A stretch of DNA of 64,000 bases, taken from assembly GCF_014645375.1 (NCBI RefSeq), contig NZ_BMLT01000003.1:62001-126000 (forward strand), read 5' to 3'. This document shows, piece after piece, positions 62,930 through 64,000 of the stretch (within the stretch, counting starts at the first letter, position 1; every line of letters starts with the position of its first letter). Source of the DNA: Marinobacterium nitratireducens. Lineage in GTDB: Bacteria; Pseudomonadota; Gammaproteobacteria; Pseudomonadales; Balneatricaceae. The notes below the pieces were generated by a model. That model was not told the origin of the DNA, ran no database searches, and saw only the letters and a list, made by a program, of their open reading frames with translations. A program made the translations under genes and the position numbers.

Positions 62930-64000
62930 ATGCATCAGCCCCGGATGACACCCCGGCCGTCAATCTACTACGACTATCAGGTCTATCCGTTCGAGACCGC
63001 ACCGGAACAGCGCGGCGAGAAGCACCGCTATCCGGTCGTCGTCGTTGGTGCCGGTCCGATCGGCGTGACCACCGCGCTGGAGCTGGCCCGCCAGGGGATC
63101 GCCTCGGTGCTGATCGAGTCCGAGTGCCAGGTCTCCGAAGGCAGCCGCGCCATCGTCTTCACCCGTCGCTCGATGGAGATCCTGCAGCAGGTCGGCGTGA
63201 CCGAACGGATGCTCGAAACGGCGCTGCCCTGGCGCTACGGCAACTCGATCTATCGCGCAAAGCGGGTTTTCCGGATGGAGGCGCCGTACGACGAAGACGA
63301 TCGCTTCGAACCGATGAACAATCTGCAGCAGCAGTATCTTGAGCAGTACCTGATCGAGCGCGCTCAGCAGGAGCCCCTGATCGAGATCCGCTGGGGCACC
63401 AAGGTTACCGGCCTCGAGAACCGCGACGATGGCGTCAGGCTGGATGTCGACACCCCCGAAGGTCCCTACAGCCTCGAGTGCGACTGGCTGGTCGCCGCCG
63501 ATGGCGCCCGCTCGGTGGTACGCCAGCTGCTGGGGCTGCGCATGGAAGGCGACAGTTACAGCGGCAATTTCGTCATCGCCGACATTCGCATCGATATCGA
63601 TCTGCCGACCGAACGCCTGGCCTATTTCGACCCGGACTGGAATCCGGGCAACACCATCCTGATGCACCGGGAGCCCGGCGGTATCTGGCGCCTGGACTAC
63701 CAGCTGTCGGACGACGAAACCCCGGAACAGGCGCTGGCACCGGAATCGCTGCAACGGAGCATTCAGGCTCAGCTCGACATGATCGGTGTCGACGCGCCCT
63801 GGGAACTGGACTGGAGCTCGGTCTATTCGGCGCGCGCGCTGACACTGCCGGATTATGTCAACCGCCGCGTGCTCTTCACCGGCGATGCCGCGCATCTGCT
63901 GCCGATTTTCGGCGTACGCGGCGCCAACACCGGATTCCAGGACTGCCAGAACCTGGCGTGGAAACTCGCCTACGTGGCGAACGGTCTGGCCGACCGCCGA
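62930..64000 (+). CDS. FAD-dependent aromatic hydroxylase (MhpA-like), truncated by the window end
   Basis: The first 357 residues of a group A flavin monooxygenase, open to the last base. It shows the dinucleotide motif VVVVGAGPIGVTTALEL (about 38-54), the DG motif LVAADGARSVVR and the GD motif LFTGDAAHLLPIFGVRGANTGFQDC. It is related to, but distinct from, the enzyme at 33650-35326. It is likely to hydroxylate a phenolic acid. ATG 62930 is preferred (MHQPRMTPRPSIYYDYQ); AGGAGATG in front supplies the ribosome-binding site. The C-terminal part lies outside the window. Confidence 0.88.
   Translation, partial: MHQPRMTPRPSIYYDYQVYPFETAPEQRGEKHRYPVVVVGAGPIGVTTALELARQGIASVLIESECQVSEGSRAIVFTRRSMEILQQVGVTERMLETALPWRYGNSIYRAKRVFRMEAPYDEDDRFEPMNNLQQQYLEQYLIERAQQEPLIEIRWGTKVTGLENRDDGVRLDVDTPEGPYSLECDWLVAADGARSVVRQLLGLRMEGDSYSGNFVIADIRIDIDLPTERLAYFDPDWNPGNTILMHREPGGIWRLDYQLSDDETPEQALAPESLQRSIQAQLDMIGVDAPWELDWSSVYSARALTLPDYVNRRVLFTGDAAHLLPIFGVRGANTGFQDCQNLAWKLAYVANGLADRR

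Overview
The window looks like a chromosomal segment of a GC-rich, probably marine gammaproteobacterium of the Oceanospirillales/Pseudomonadales type. The gene content (paa phenylacetyl-CoA pathway, TRAP transporter, phbB, many LysR/AraC/Crp/Lrp regulators, c-di-GMP enzymes) and the REP-like intergenic repeats support this, but the taxonomy is my impression and not a computed assignment. I saw no rRNA, tRNA, CRISPR array, prophage or intact insertion sequence.

Left part (0-12.7 kb): DNA alkylation repair (an AlkA-like glycosylase divergent from Ada); an HpaI-type aldolase with a tiny Cys-rich partner; a Crp/Fnr regulator; a DUF1232 protein; a VOC protein; an Lrp regulator divergent from an astA-like acyltransferase and a DUF1338 (HglS-like) enzyme; an unusually AT-rich membrane EAL phosphodiesterase; a small coiled-coil protein; a two-gene exported VOC/lipoprotein operon; and an AraC regulator.

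A decayed stretch follows (12.8-16.4 kb). An iorA/iorB pair is fused by an internal deletion, xdhC has a replaced C-terminus, and fragments of a ferredoxin-domain reductase and of an SDR lie end to end. From 16.6 to 21.8 kb there are envelope and exported proteins: a DUF2092 protein, a solitary outer-membrane barrel, a two-domain LprI-MliC lysozyme inhibitor, small exported proteins, an AraC regulator and an exported truncated hemoglobin. At 21.9-26.6 kb an orphan amide/amino-acid-type periplasmic binding protein is divergent from a membrane adenylate cyclase, followed by a CorA/ZntB-type transporter.

The middle holds catabolic modules. At 28.2-31.9 kb is a histidine phosphatase / acyl-CoA dehydrogenase / APH-type kinase / SDR operon, which resembles a split ACAD10/11 (or Lva) system for 4-hydroxyacyl-CoA. 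At 32.2-35.3 kb is a flavin aromatic hydroxylase with a DUF2783 protein and an atypical metallo-beta-lactamase-fold enzyme. Three regulators and a LysR-controlled AhpD-like/PNPOx-like pair follow.

The right part (40.2-60 kb) is an almost complete phenylacetate pathway: paaY and paaN on the minus strand, then paaF-G-H-I-J-K, an embedded phbB and paaA-B-C-D-E-Z on the plus strand, followed by a TRAP transporter. PaaK makes phenylacetyl-CoA; PaaABCE epoxidises the ring; PaaG isomerises the epoxide; PaaZ opens the ring; PaaF/H/J perform beta-oxidation; PaaI and PaaY are salvage and thioester-housekeeping activities. No paaX or paaR regulator lies in the window. The segment ends with a diguanylate cyclase, a LuxR-type regulator and the start of a second flavin aromatic hydroxylase.

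The most unusual observations are: a copy of the paaK 3' end directly behind phbB; a 13-codon rare-codon island forming an inverted repeat inside paaA; 18 heptanucleotide tandem repeats ahead of the paaA promoter; the split kinase/ACAD module; a metallo-beta-lactamase-fold enzyme lacking half of its metal motif; and several gene remnants whose junctions can be located to within a few bases.
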